This document shows positions 1 to 7,222 of a stretch of 38,919 nt of DNA, in pieces. The notes under the pieces are model-generated. The model saw nothing but the letters and a program-made list of their open reading frames with translations, made no database searches and was not told the DNA's origin. Both the position numbers and the translations under genes were made by a program. Origin of the DNA: a bacterium (GTDB lineage Bacteria; Desulfobacterota; Deferrisomatia; Deferrisomatales; Deferrisomataceae); NCBI GenBank assembly GCA_027021615.1, contig JALUTY010000053.1:1-38919 (forward strand), read 5' to 3'. The stretch's first letter is position 1. Each line of letters opens with the position of its first letter.

Positions 1-109
1 CCTTCGCCAACTTCACCAACGGGTGCCCCATGTCCAGGATTTGCTCCAGCCGCGCCCGGAACAGGTCCCCTTGCACTCGCCCGCTTTGCTCGCTTCTCTT
101 CGGTCGCAT
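1..109 (-). CDS. IS5-type transposase, N-terminal fragment cut by window edge
   Basis: Reading from an ATG at 109 toward the window edge gives 36 residues beginning MRPKRSEQSG and continuing DLFRARLEQILDMGHPLVKL. This Met-Arg-Pro-Lys start followed by a D-L-F-R-x-R-L-x-Q-I-(L/I)-x(2-3)-HPLVxLA segment is typical of the N-terminus of IS5-group DDE transposases. The rest of the gene lies outside the window, so intactness cannot be judged. The IS end should lie between 110 and about 200, but I could not recognise its terminal inverted repeat. A compositional break occurs here: GC-rich transposase, then AT-rich DNA up to 1620. Identification rests on family resemblance of a short stretch. Confidence 0.7.
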   Translation of the reverse strand, partial: MRPKRSEQSGRVQGDLFRARLEQILDMGHPLVKLAK

Positions 110-239
110 GAATCACCAGAAATCGAAAGTAGGTTGTCAGTTTCTGGCAATCATCTCATACAGTGCAATTTAACCTCATCAATAAAATTTATGAATAGAT
201 ATAAGATACAATATCTTCACTTAAATCACCTAGAGGAGT
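110..239. other. AT-rich spacer between transposase and flippase
   Basis: About 130 bases of strongly AT-rich sequence with no coding signal. It probably contains the outer end of the insertion sequence and the 3' flank of the flippase gene. No terminator with a T-run could be recognised. Confidence 0.4.
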
Positions 240-1595
240 TCATACCGGAAAAGCGAAAGCTGTGGTGTCTATCCCTATGGACTTCCGCACCGATAGCCAC
301 AACAAAACATTCCACATGACTGTTGTAAATGCCGTAGAAGCGGCTGCACCATAGATCCCGTATAGAGGGACAAGAAATAGATTTAGAAATATGTTTGCAA
401 CTGAAGTTAACGCAAGCCATCGAACAGTAATTCGTTCAAACCCTGTCATATTCAAAAGTAATGCTACAGATCCAGCCGTAGCATCGACTAGATTTCCTAA
501 CGCGAGAATCGCCATTGGGGCATATGCAGATACGAATTCGGCTCCGAACACGACGGAAAGGATGCGGTTCCCCCAAACGACAAGAATTAAAACGACGGGG
601 AGGGCCAAGGCAAGTATCACCCTAGCACTCCCAGTAACGACCTTTTGGAGGCGACGCACATCTCCGGAGGTGTAGAGTTGAGAAAAGAAAGGCGCAACTG
701 CCGTGTTCATCGCCTGAAGACCAAAACCTATCAACGCAGAAACCTGAGCTGCGATTCGATACACACCGACACTGGTGCTATCTGAGAAAATACCCAAAAC
801 AACAATGTCGGCCTGACTGTTAATAACGGATACACCGGCTATAAGAGACATCGATATCGCGCTCGACAGCCAGACCTTGGTGTCATATTTAGGAGAAGCA
901 TTTATTGCCTTCCTTGGCAAATTCCTCATCAAAAGGAAAATCCCCACACAAAAAGACAAAGCAGAGGCTACTACATAGCAAGACATTGCCAAGGGAGGAG
1001 ATATTTTCATGTTTGGGAGAAGCGATTTTATCAACAAAAGAATGACAAGAAAAAGAGCGGGACAAAGTATTTTTTCTGGAAGCAGACCTAAGACAATTTT
1101 TCGCAACCCTCTTAAAGTCGCCCCGCGGACTTCCCCTAATCCTATTAATGGTATAAGGAACACACCGCAAACAAACGTAAAGAATACTCCGCTTTTGTAT
1201 GAATCCGTCAAAAAATAAACAACCACTACAGCAAGCAGGCCAATCACAATACCAGAAAGGGCAGATACTTTAAAGGCCCAGCGCAATATTCCATTCATTA
1301 ATCCATATTCTGAACGTGTCTGACATGCCGCCACCTCTCGAACTAGAAGATTGGGCAACCCGAGCTGTGCAGGAATACCTAAAATAGTAATCCACGCAAA
1401 AACATACGCGTAGACTCCGTATTTAGCCGCCCCCAACAAGCGGGCCAGGACTACAGAAACTGACAACAAAAGCAGCACGTTTCCTATTTTAACAATAAAG
1501 CTCCCAACCCCTCCGCGTAATACTTTTACAAAAATATCATCTCTATTAAAAAAACGAACAGAGGAGTATCCCCGCCTGACTGATAGCAACCCCAT
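240..1595 (-). CDS. Polysaccharide flippase (MATE/Wzx-like, RfbX family)
   Basis: 451-residue integral membrane protein with about 12-14 hydrophobic helices, beginning MGLLSVRRGYSS. It has the hallmarks of Wzx-type O-antigen/polysaccharide translocases: an early GSFIVKIGNVLLLLSVSVVL helix, the motif ARLLGAAKYGVYAY near the N-terminus and a C-terminal segment ending in GIYGAAASTAFT. Such proteins flip lipid-linked oligosaccharide repeat units across the inner membrane. I chose the ATG at 1595, which has GTGAGG about 9 bases upstream; a longer reading back to 1868 would only add residues translated from GC-rich repeat DNA. The gene is clearly AT-rich relative to everything downstream, as is usual for transferred O-antigen genes, and sits next to an IS5 transposase. 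It points the same way as the rhamnose genes but is separated from them by the toxin-antitoxin island. Confidence 0.85.
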   Translation of the reverse strand: MGLLSVRRGYSSVRFFNRDDIFVKVLRGGVGSFIVKIGNVLLLLSVSVVLARLLGAAKYGVYAYVFAWITILGIPAQLGLPNLLVREVAACQTRSEYGLMNGILRWAFKVSALSGIVIGLLAVVVVYFLTDSYKSGVFFTFVCGVFLIPLIGLGEVRGATLRGLRKIVLGLLPEKILCPALFLVILLLIKSLLPNMKISPPLAMSCYVVASALSFCVGIFLLMRNLPRKAINASPKYDTKVWLSSAISMSLIAGVSVINSQADIVVLGIFSDSTSVGVYRIAAQVSALIGFGLQAMNTAVAPFFSQLYTSGDVRRLQKVVTGSARVILALALPVVLILVVWGNRILSVVFGAEFVSAYAPMAILALGNLVDATAGSVALLLNMTGFERITVRWLALTSVANIFLNLFLVPLYGIYGAAASTAFTTVMWNVLLWLSVRKSIGIDTTAFAFPV

Positions 1596-1799
1596 ATCTG
1601 GGAACCTCACTTTATTATTACCCCGTCCGAAGGCAGACCGGAATCCGAGAAGGGTGAAGGAGGAGCAGGGGGTTCGGGTTGCTGCATAGTTGCCTGCCCG
1701 CCCCTCCTCGCCGCCATGTCGCACCCCCGTCCGCAGGACGCGTAACGGGCCGCACCCCGTCGGGACGAGCCCAACGGACAACCCGGATTGCGGAAGAAG

Positions 1800-1955
1800 G
1801 GAAACTGCCGTGACGAGTGACAGGTGACGGGTGACGAGGGAGGGACCGGCCGCCTTGCCGCCCACCAACGACGAACGACCAACGACCGCATTTCCGTGAC
1901 GAGGGGGAAAGGCAGTGACAGGTGACGCGTGACCCGTGACGGGTGAGAAAGGCTC
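1800..1955. repeat. Degenerate 7-bp tandem arrays (GTGACGR, ACGACCA types)
   Basis: Three blocks of degenerate heptamers: GTGACGA/GTGACAG/GTGACGG-type units at about 1808-1836 and 1896-1945, and units reading (C)AACGACG/AACGACC at about 1863-1890. No spacer structure is present. The same word families recur in other gaps of the window. The surrounding stretch 1620-2160 has no convincing gene. Confidence 0.75.
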
Positions 1956-2165
1956 GTCGCGGGGGCTGGCGCTCTGTTTCGGTCATGACCGCTGCCCCTC
2001 CCTGGGATTCGGCTGGAAAGCCGGAAGGCTAGAATGCTGGGAGGCCAGGATGCCGGAGCACGGGGAGGCCGATCTCTCCCGCTCGTTCTCCGGCGGACGC
2101 CGAATGATACGGAAAACGGCGGTTGGGGACAAGGGGGGCGGTGGGCCGTTCGTCGTGGGAAGGGC

Positions 2166-2245
2166 CGTGAATCGTGAATGGTGAATCGTAAATCGTTGGA
2201 CGCTGGAACGCTGGAAGGCTTTCTAGCTTGCCAGCTTGCTAGCGA
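2166..2245. repeat. Degenerate 7/8-bp tandem array
   Basis: Heptamers of the form GTGAATC (2166-2195) pass without a break into octamers of the form GCTGGAAG and then their reverse complement (CTTGCCAG, CTAGCTTG). The joining of two word families and both orientations in one array is characteristic of these loci. The stretch from here to 2367 shows no gene. Confidence 0.7.
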
Positions 2246-2367
2246 TCCGCGGAGCGAGCCATGGGTGGCTGCGAGCGCGTTGACCGTAGGGGTGTGGACG
2301 GCTATGGTGGATTGTGTGATGGACCCTTCTGGTCCGCGAGAGACCGGGACGAGATGGGATCGGGGCG

Positions 2368-2610
2368 ATGAAAACGACGCGTTATTTTCGGTTCGTCCGG
2401 AAGCGGCCCGACCGGGCACGCATCCGGGAAGACTGGATCGTGCGTGTGCTGCGGGATCCCCAGTATGAAGAACGACAGTCCGATGGGAGGATCCGGAGGT
2501 GGGCGTGGATCGAGGAGGAAGGGAAGCACCTCCGAGTGATCGTCCTGGAAGACGGGGAGACGATGCATAACGCCTTTTTCGATCGTTCGTTCAAGGAGCA
2601 GGGGCGATGA
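2368..2610 (+). CDS. DUF4258-like small protein (putative toxin of a toxin-antitoxin pair)
   Basis: 80 residues, basic N-terminal half (RKRPDRARI), then RRWAWIEEEGKHLRVIVLEDG and a terminal HNAFFDRSF. The layout resembles DUF4258 proteins, small RelE-like folds proposed as RNase toxins: the pattern of a short basic helix, a strand with arginines and tryptophan, and a LRVIVxxD strand is visible. It overlaps the next gene by four bases (ATGA at 2607-2610), which implies translational coupling. DUF4258 genes are commonly paired with DUF2283 genes, as here. A weak GGATCGGGG lies upstream of the ATG. Toxicity is an inference from pairing; no catalytic residue can be assigned from sequence alone. 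Confidence 0.7.
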   Translation: MKTTRYFRFVRKRPDRARIREDWIVRVLRDPQYEERQSDGRIRRWAWIEEEGKHLRVIVLEDGETMHNAFFDRSFKEQGR

Positions 2611-2831
2611 GGGTGACCTATTTTTCGGACACGGACACGGCGTTGATCGAGTTTCGGGATGCGGAGGTCGCCGAGACGCGGGAGCTGGGTGAGGACATCT
2701 ACGTGGACTTGGACGAGAAAGGGAATCTGGTGAGCCTCACGATCGAGCACGCACGAGCGAACGCTCGGCTGGAGGAGTTCTCGTTTCGGGAGATGCCCGA
2801 GGGGGTCCCGTCTCGAGCCTCAGCAGGCTGA
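2607..2831 (+). CDS. DUF2283 protein (putative antitoxin partner)
   Basis: 74 residues, acidic, with the DUF2283 pattern: Y-F-S-D-T-D-T-ALIEF near the start, a central GEDIYVDLDEKGNLVSLTIE segment, and then the helix HARANARLEEF. This family is a small beta-rich protein often found next to DUF4258 genes and predicted to act as antitoxin. The start overlaps the stop of the upstream gene by ATGA, with GGAG present 9-12 bases upstream. The last residues (PSRASAG) run into non-conserved sequence, so the C-terminus may be slightly altered. Function is inferred from family pairing. Confidence 0.75.
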   Translation: MRVTYFSDTDTALIEFRDAEVAETRELGEDIYVDLDEKGNLVSLTIEHARANARLEEFSFREMPEGVPSRASAG

Positions 2832-2861
2832 AACCGCGGGGCCGCGGCCTCCTGCCCGGGA

Positions 2862-3221
2862 TTGACTGCGGGAGGTAGAGATCGATACCCGCACCGCCTG
2901 CTCCCACAGCCGCACCACGTACCGGAGCAGCTGAAAGGCCACCCAGCGGTCCGGGTGGCTCTTGTGCTCGATCAGCACGTATACGAACGCCTCGCCGCCC
3001 CCCCGTAGCGCCACCCGGAAGATCACATCCGCCAGGTGCGCCCGAAGCTCCGGATCCACGAACGTGCGCGGCACGGCCGACACCGAGGAAACGTCCAGGC
3101 ACGCCACCACCTCGGCCGGCAGTAGTGGCGCAAAAAGTCCCGGGCCGCCTCGGGCAGGGGGAACACCTCGCGCACAAACCGGTCGTGGGGGTTGGAAAGG
3201 AAAGGTCGGGCAAAGGGCCAT
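2862..3221 (-). pseudogene. Rpn-family nuclease/transposase remnant (frameshifted and truncated)
   Basis: Reverse-strand frames contain the N-terminal half of an Rpn/YhgA-like PD-(D/E)XK protein. One frame reads NPHDRFVREVFPLPEAARDF then LRHY; the family pattern continues in a neighbouring frame as LPAEVVACLDVSS, then DPELRAHLADVIFRVALR and YVLIEHKSHPDRWVAFQLLR. A one-base loss near 3119-3122 explains the shift. The sequence ends after WEQAV at about 2880, whereas Rpn proteins run to about 300 residues, so the C-terminal half is gone. Active Rpn proteins cut DNA and promote RecA-independent recombination; this copy cannot be functional as read. Confidence 0.8.
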
Positions 3222-3245
3222 TCTAGCCCGGGACGTTGCGGGCCG

Positions 3246-3344
3246 CTACCTTTGGGCCTCGCGCAACGATGCAACGGACGCCGTGTGTGGGCGGTTTTCG
3301 GCGAGCAGATGGGCCAAGGCCACCTAGGTGTCCAGGTAGATCAC
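3246..3344 (-). pseudogene. PIN-domain (VapC-like) toxin remnant with internal stop
   Basis: From a GTG at 3344 the reverse strand reads IYLDT, an in-frame TAG, then VALAHLLAENRP. PIN-domain toxins start (V/I)IYLDTSVALAHLLAEDR, so the stop replaces the Ser after the first catalytic Asp. The reading continues only about 15 more codons to a second stop at 3246, and nothing of the later acidic residues remains. A tandem-repeat tract (about 3360-3420) lies directly upstream where an antitoxin gene would be expected. This is a dead fragment. Confidence 0.7.
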
Positions 3345-3359
3345 GGCTCTTCCCGGCGG

Positions 3360-3422
3360 GGTGGCGGCGTTGGGACGCTGGGCGGCGGGGCCTTCATCCG
3401 TCACGGGTCACCCGTCACCGCC
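3360..3422. repeat. Short degenerate heptamer/octamer tract
   Basis: Contains one GTTGGGACGCTGGG octamer pair and a tract of CGTCACGGGTCACC-type heptamers (reverse complement of the GTGACGG family). It lies between the PIN remnant and the end of hepT. Confidence 0.6.
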
Positions 3423-3425
3423 TTT

Positions 3426-3887
3426 CTATTCTACCGGTGCATCGAAGCGCTCCGGGTGCCCGCGGCACCAGGACAGCATGGCGTCCAAGACGTCCTCCAC
3501 GTCCCCGAGCCGCCGGGAGCACACCTCGTAGAGCTCTTGGGGCCCGACCTCGTGGTAAAAGTGGACCATCCGGTTCCGATAGCCCGCCAGAACGACGAGG
3601 GTCCGGGCAACGTCGGGTGTGAGCACGCCGACCCGCTCGAGTCCCCTCGCCACCTCCTTGTACTCGGAGGGCGCCACCCCAAACCCCTTTGCGAGCACGT
3701 GGCGTCCCAGGTCCAGCAACGCCTCCAGGGCCCGGCGGAGGTACGACTCTGCCGCGGCCACGTTCCTAGCGTCCGAGAAGAACTCGTCGGCGCTCCCCAG
3801 GGGAAGCCCCCGCACGCAGGCCAGCATCTCCCGCACCCAGGCCACTCTTTCGGCCACCACGGCCGCCCGAAGAGTCGACGGGGTCAT
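3426..3887 (-). CDS. hepT: HepT-like ribonuclease toxin (DUF86/HEPN)
   Basis: 153-residue all-helical HEPN protein. The diagnostic RX4HXY motif is present as R104-NRMV-H109-F-Y111 in GYRNRMVHFYHEV. In characterised HepT/MntA systems this motif forms the RNase site and its Tyr is AMPylated by the partner. The ATG at 3887 has an excellent GGGAGGGAG ribosome site, so the longer reading from 3932 is rejected. The start overlaps the stop of the MntA gene by four bases (3884-3887), the usual arrangement. Expected activity is RNA cleavage held in check by the partner nucleotidyltransferase. The gene appears intact, unlike the neighbouring toxin remnants. Confidence 0.88.
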   Translation of the reverse strand: MTPSTLRAAVVAERVAWVREMLACVRGLPLGSADEFFSDARNVAAAESYLRRALEALLDLGRHVLAKGFGVAPSEYKEVARGLERVGVLTPDVARTLVVLAGYRNRMVHFYHEVGPQELYEVCSRRLGDVEDVLDAMLSWCRGHPERFDAPVE

Positions 3888-4309
3888 CGAGCTCCCTCCC
3901 GGTAGATCGCCCGGAGCCTCTCCTTGTGCCAATGGGCCAGGTCTCCGGCCCGCGCCAGCACGTAGAGTTCGTACCGGGCCTGGGCATCCGGGTCGGTGCA
4001 GGCCAGGATCTCACCCCGGATCACTTCGTACGCCAGAAACGCCGGCGCCTCGGTCACCACGACGAGGTCCACCCGGCCCGCCCCGAACAGGTCCTCCAGG
4101 GCCTGGGCCAGCTCCACCTTCTCGAAGGCTCCCAGCCGCCGACCCGGCCTCGGCTGCACCCCGATGTCCAGGTCGGACGCGCCGGGTTCGGGCTGCACGT
4201 CCCCACCCCGCACCCTCGCCGCCGCCTCAGCGGCCCGGCTGCCGAACGCGTAGATCGCCACTAGGTCGTGGCGACGGCACAGGTCCAAGAGGCGCTCGGA
4301 GAGGGACAT
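3884..4309 (-). CDS. mntA: MntA-like nucleotidyltransferase antitoxin
   Basis: 141-residue minimal nucleotidyltransferase. G23-S24 in YAFGSRA and D46-L-D48 in SDLDIG form the metal and nucleotide site, with a third acid D81 in VDLVVV. Family members AMPylate the Tyr of the HepT RX4HXY motif and so neutralise it. The spacing between GS and DxD is 21 residues, about ten more than the usual GSX10DXD; the extra segment is AEAAARVRGGDVQPEPGA. The ATG at 4309 is preceded by GGAG seven bases upstream. Expressed together with hepT. The insertion could affect the active-site loop, but the acids are intact. Confidence 0.85.
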   Translation of the reverse strand: MSLSERLLDLCRRHDLVAIYAFGSRAAEAAARVRGGDVQPEPGASDLDIGVQPRPGRRLGAFEKVELAQALEDLFGAGRVDLVVVTEAPAFLAYEVIRGEILACTDPDAQARYELYVLARAGDLAHWHKERLRAIYREGAR

Positions 4310-4335
4310 GGAAAAGCTCCGTTGGGACGATAGAC

Positions 4336-4400
4336 TGCCGTGACGAGTGGGAACTGCGGTGACGAGTGACGAGTGTCGACGCTTCGCGTCGGCTGGAAGG
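4336..4400. repeat. Degenerate heptamer array at a broken toxin gene
   Basis: Two or three GTGACGA-type units interrupted by short sequence, followed by CGACGCTTCGCGTCGGCTGGAAGG. The array begins exactly where the DUF5615-like reading frame loses family resemblance. Confidence 0.65.
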
Positions 4401-4401
4401 C

Positions 4402-4431
4402 GCTGATGCACTCGTCTGCCAGAATCCTCAC
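4402..4431 (-). pseudogene. DUF5615 PIN-like toxin, only the first ~10 codons remain
   Basis: The DUF433 stop overlaps a GTG at 4431 (GTGA). The frame reads MRILADECIS, the standard start of DUF5615 PIN-like proteins (M-R-I-L-x-D-E/A-x-I/L), and then immediately departs into repeat-derived sequence (AFQPTRSVDT). DUF433 and DUF5615 genes normally form an overlapping antitoxin-toxin pair. The toxin has therefore been deleted except for its first ten codons, with a tandem-repeat tract occupying the junction. Call rests on position, overlap and short but characteristic sequence. Confidence 0.7.
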
Positions 4432-4664
4432 GCCGCCTCCTCGGAAACCGGATGCACGATGTCGGTTCCCAGGATCTGCGCCGCAAAACGCAGAGCAGCC
4501 CGAACGTCTTCGACCTCAAGCCCGGGATGCTCGCGAGCCAGGTCCTCAGGCGTCCGGCCGGCAGCGAGTTCCTCTAAGATGAACTCCACCGTGATCCGAG
4601 TCCCCTGAATCACCGGTTTTCCGAACATGACGTGCGGGGTGGAAATGATCCGGGATGAAGGCAT
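4428..4664 (-). CDS. DUF433 antitoxin-like protein (orphan)
   Basis: 78 residues with the family core HVMFGKPVIQGTRITVEFIL, then a helix-turn segment TPEDLAREHPGLEVEDVRAAL and FAAQ. DUF433 is a short winged-helix or helix-turn-helix domain found as the antitoxin of DUF5615 PIN-like toxins. The ATG at 4664 has GGGGAG 8-11 bases upstream; a longer reading to 4709 adds unrelated residues. Its toxin partner is reduced to ten codons downstream, so this is a solitary antitoxin. It may persist as an anti-addiction gene against related systems, which is speculation. Confidence 0.82.
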   Translation of the reverse strand: MPSSRIISTPHVMFGKPVIQGTRITVEFILEELAAGRTPEDLAREHPGLEVEDVRAALRFAAQILGTDIVHPVSEEAA

Positions 4665-5160
4665 GGCTAGGCTCCCCGAGTAGCAAGGTACGTTTCTCCT
4701 GGTAGCCAACGGGAGGTCCTTGACGATGTGGCTGACCCCTCCTGCCGGCGACCACCTCGAGCAGGTGCTCGGCGGGCCGGCGACGCCACCCCCAGGCGAG
4801 GTCCTTCCTCATGGAAGTCGTCTTCCTCGAGCCGTTCCGGGCTCCGTTCCGCGAGCGCCACCGCACGGGAAAGCCGTGCCAAGTGCGCGTTTCAGAGTGT
4901 ACCCTTTGCCTCTCCATCTGTCACGACGGACACGTGCGGAACTGCCGTGACAAGTGATCAGTGACGGGGAACGGCCGTGACGAGTGATCAGTGACGGGTG
5001 ACGGCCCGGCGTTCCAACGGCCCCCGACAAACGACGAACGACTCACGACCCGCGGCCTTTCCCAACGATTCACGATTTACGATTGACGATTCACGGCCGT
5101 TCATCCCGCCCGGGATCGCCTGCAGGAGCAGGCTCCTACCGATGTGGGCCCTCGTGCCCG
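4665..5160. other. Gap with no intact gene; heptamer arrays at 4930-5105
   Basis: 4665-4925 has a protein-like but broken reverse-strand composition (a helix-like reading LARLSRAVALAERSPERL that shifts frame) which I cannot assign to a family. From about 4930 the stretch is filled with heptamer arrays: GTGACRA/GTGATCA units (4943-5000), ACGAACG-type units (5026-5050) and CACGATT/TACGATT units (5066-5098). Confidence 0.55.
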
Positions 5161-5183
5161 TCGCCTAGCCTCCGCGATTCATC

Positions 5184-5298
5184 GGCCACAGATTTACATA
5201 GATGAACACAGATGTGGGAAAAGCGGGAGGGGCCCACCACCGGTGGATGGGGGCGTCCGCACCCCAAGATCCGCGCAAATCCGTGTTCATCTGTGGCT
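5184..5298. repeat. CACAGAT dyad repeat, copy 1
   Basis: Left arm GCCACAGATTTACATAGATG and right arm ending CCGTGTTCATCTGTGGC are imperfect inverted repeats around a GC-rich centre. Inside each arm the word ACAGAT/CATAGAT recurs every 10 bases. A second copy lies at 18764-18873. Repeats of this kind are seen in intergenic regions of other bacteria, but I know of no established function. Confidence 0.7.
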
Positions 5299-5316
5299 TT
5301 CTGGCCTTTCCGCCTC

Positions 5317-6963
5317 CTAGCCTCCCAGCGGACTCCCCCTCACCTCGTCCTTGATCCGTTTCACGTGGCCCCGGCCCAGGCCCTTGACCTCGCAACCCAG
5401 CTCGAAGTAGCGCCGGATCTTGGCGTCGTCGAGGATGCCGAAGCAGTCGATCACGGCCACGGGCTGGCCGGTGCGCGCCACCACCCCCTCCGGATCCAGG
5501 TCGAGGTAGGGGGCGTGACGCACGGCGAACACCACGGCGTCGGCCCCTGCCAGGGCCTTGTCCAGGTCCTTCTCCACCCGAAGCTCCTTGAGCTTCTCCT
5601 GGTTGCGGAAGAACCGCTTCCAGCTGTACTCGGGCGAGGGGTACTCGTCCTGCTTCTCGAACTCCCACCAGTGGTCCACGTAGGGGTCGTGGACCCGGGG
5701 CTCGGCGCCCATCTCGGCGAGCCGGCGCACCAGGAGCTCGGACCCGCTGTAACGGGTGTCGCCCACGTCCTCGCGGTACGAGGCCCCGAGCACCAGCACC
5801 TCGGCCGCGGCCACGGGCCGGCCCATGTTCCTGAGGGCGTCGCGCACCAGCTGGGAGGCGTGCAGGGATCGGGTGTCGTTGATGTCGATGGCCAAGGGGG
5901 TGATCCGGAAGATGTCGTCCTCGAACCCGTGGATGTGGTGGTAGGACCACACCCCGAGCCCTCCGTCCTTGGGCAGGCAGTAGCCGCCGATGCCCGGGCC
6001 CGGGAAGATGATGTTCGAGTGGGTGGGCCGCACCTTGATCGCCTCGATCACCTTGATCAGGTCCACGCCGTTGCGCTCGGCGAACAGGCTCCACTCGTGC
6101 AGGAACGCCAGGATGGTGGCCCGGAAGCTGTTTTCCACGATCTTGGCGGTCTCGGACTCGATGGGCCGGTCGAGCACGGTGAGGGGGTACTCGTCCACGT
6201 TGAGAACGTCGCTCAGGAACCGGACCACCCGGTCCCGGGCCTCGTCGTTGATGCCGCTGCACACCCGCCAGAAGTTGCGGATGCTGTCCACGTACTGCCG
6301 GCCCGGCATGACCCGCTCGTAGCTGTGGGCCAGGAGGGGGTCGGACTCGATGCCCCGCCGCCGGAACACCTTGCGCATGATCGGGTAGGCCACCTGCTCG
6401 GTGGTGCCCGGGGCCACGGTGGTCTCGATCAGCACCAGGGCGTCGGGCCGGATGTGCTGGGCGATGATCTCCAGGGACTGCTCCAGGGCGGCCATGTCGG
6501 CCCGGCCGTTTCGCACGTTGCCCAGGTCTTCCTTCAGGTAGTCGCACTGGACGTCGACCACCACCACGTCGGCCAGCTTCAAGGCGTCGTAGGTGAAGGT
6601 GGCGGTGAGGGTCTTCTTCTCGTGGACGCACCGGCGGATCAGCTCGTCCACCTTGGGGTCCTCGGACTTGACCGGGGAGAGCCCCCGGTTCAGCAGCGGG
6701 ATCTTCCAGTAGCTGCGCACGCTGGGCCGCTGCATGCCGATCACGAACTTGGTGGGGTTGCCCTCCGCGTCCTCGGCGTCGGCCACCACCGCGGCCATGA
6801 CCGCGCCCACGAACCCGACGCCCACCACCACCACGACCTCCCGGCCCCGGGCCCGCTGCTCGGCCGCCAGGCGCTCGAGCCGGGCAAGCTCGGTCTGGTA
6901 GGCCTCGGGATCGGGCAGCGGGAACCGCTCGCCGTCGGGACTGACGGAGTAGAGCATGCTCAT
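5317..6963 (-). CDS. Nucleotide-sugar dehydrogenase (UDP-glucose/GDP-mannose dehydrogenase family)
   Basis: 548 residues. It oxidises C6 of a nucleotide sugar to the uronate in two NAD steps. Visible motifs: Rossmann loop GVGFVG (48-53), ETTVAPGT (180-187), the conserved Lys in ESETAKIVENSFRA (K274), and the catalytic thiol in GPGIGGYCLPKDG (C329). Length exceeds the usual 430-450; the excess is an N-terminal ~40-residue lead-in before the Rossmann fold and a longer C-terminal domain with HWWEFEKQDEYPSPEYSWKR. Substrate cannot be told from sequence (UDP-Glc, UDP-ManNAc and UDP-GlcNAc are candidates). The start at 6963 has AAGGAGGGG, ideally spaced. The stop TAG lies inside an octamer repeat (CTGGGAGGCTAGG). 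Same strand as rfbBACD, 245 bases downstream of rfbD, and presumably the same envelope polysaccharide pathway. Confidence 0.88.
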   Translation of the reverse strand: MSMLYSVSPDGERFPLPDPEAYQTELARLERLAAEQRARGREVVVVVGVGFVGAVMAAVVADAEDAEGNPTKFVIGMQRPSVRSYWKIPLLNRGLSPVKSEDPKVDELIRRCVHEKKTLTATFTYDALKLADVVVVDVQCDYLKEDLGNVRNGRADMAALEQSLEIIAQHIRPDALVLIETTVAPGTTEQVAYPIMRKVFRRRGIESDPLLAHSYERVMPGRQYVDSIRNFWRVCSGINDEARDRVVRFLSDVLNVDEYPLTVLDRPIESETAKIVENSFRATILAFLHEWSLFAERNGVDLIKVIEAIKVRPTHSNIIFPGPGIGGYCLPKDGGLGVWSYHHIHGFEDDIFRITPLAIDINDTRSLHASQLVRDALRNMGRPVAAAEVLVLGASYREDVGDTRYSGSELLVRRLAEMGAEPRVHDPYVDHWWEFEKQDEYPSPEYSWKRFFRNQEKLKELRVEKDLDKALAGADAVVFAVRHAPYLDLDPEGVVARTGQPVAVIDCFGILDDAKIRRYFELGCEVKGLGRGHVKRIKDEVRGSPLGG

Positions 6964-7009
6964 GGGACCCCTCCTTCGGGTAGGCGTTGGGACGGTATCA
7001 CTGTTGGGA

Positions 7010-7222
7010 ACGGCCGTGAATCGTTGGGACGCTAGGACGGTAGGACGCTGGGACGCGAAGCGTCGTCACCCATCCCTCGTTACTGGTCACCGCCAAGCTG
7101 CCGTGGATCGTTGGGACGCTTCGCGTCCGCTGGGCAGCGGAGCGGCTGGGCGGCCGGGGCGCCCCCCCATGGCCGGCTACGCGGGCCGCCTCCCAGCCTC
7201 CCAGCTTCCTAGCCTCCCAGCG
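7010..7222. repeat. Octamer/heptamer tandem arrays between rfbD and the sugar dehydrogenase
   Basis: Octamers of ACGCTAGG/ACGGTAGG/ACGCTGGG type (7027-7060), a TCGTTACTGGTCACC tract, and reverse-complement octamers CCTCCCAG/CTTCCTAG (7188-7222) that run into the last codons of rfbD. Confidence 0.75.

Noticed and set aside
1596-1868. N-terminal extension of the flippase to 1868
   Set aside because: The added 91 residues are translated from GC-rich repeat DNA; the ATG at 1595 has a proper ribosome site and begins the AT-rich coding stretch.
4665-4925. Small reverse-strand gene before the DUF433 gene
   Set aside because: Readings shift between frames, none has a convincing ribosome site and no family resemblance; at most a decayed gene.
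1800-5105. CRISPR array
   Set aside because: Units are 7 or 8 bases, adjoin directly and vary; there are no spacers and no cas genes.
5212-7035. Plus-strand open frame of about 600 residues over the sugar dehydrogenase
   Set aside because: Shadow of the reverse-strand gene, which has all dehydrogenase motifs and a strong ribosome site.
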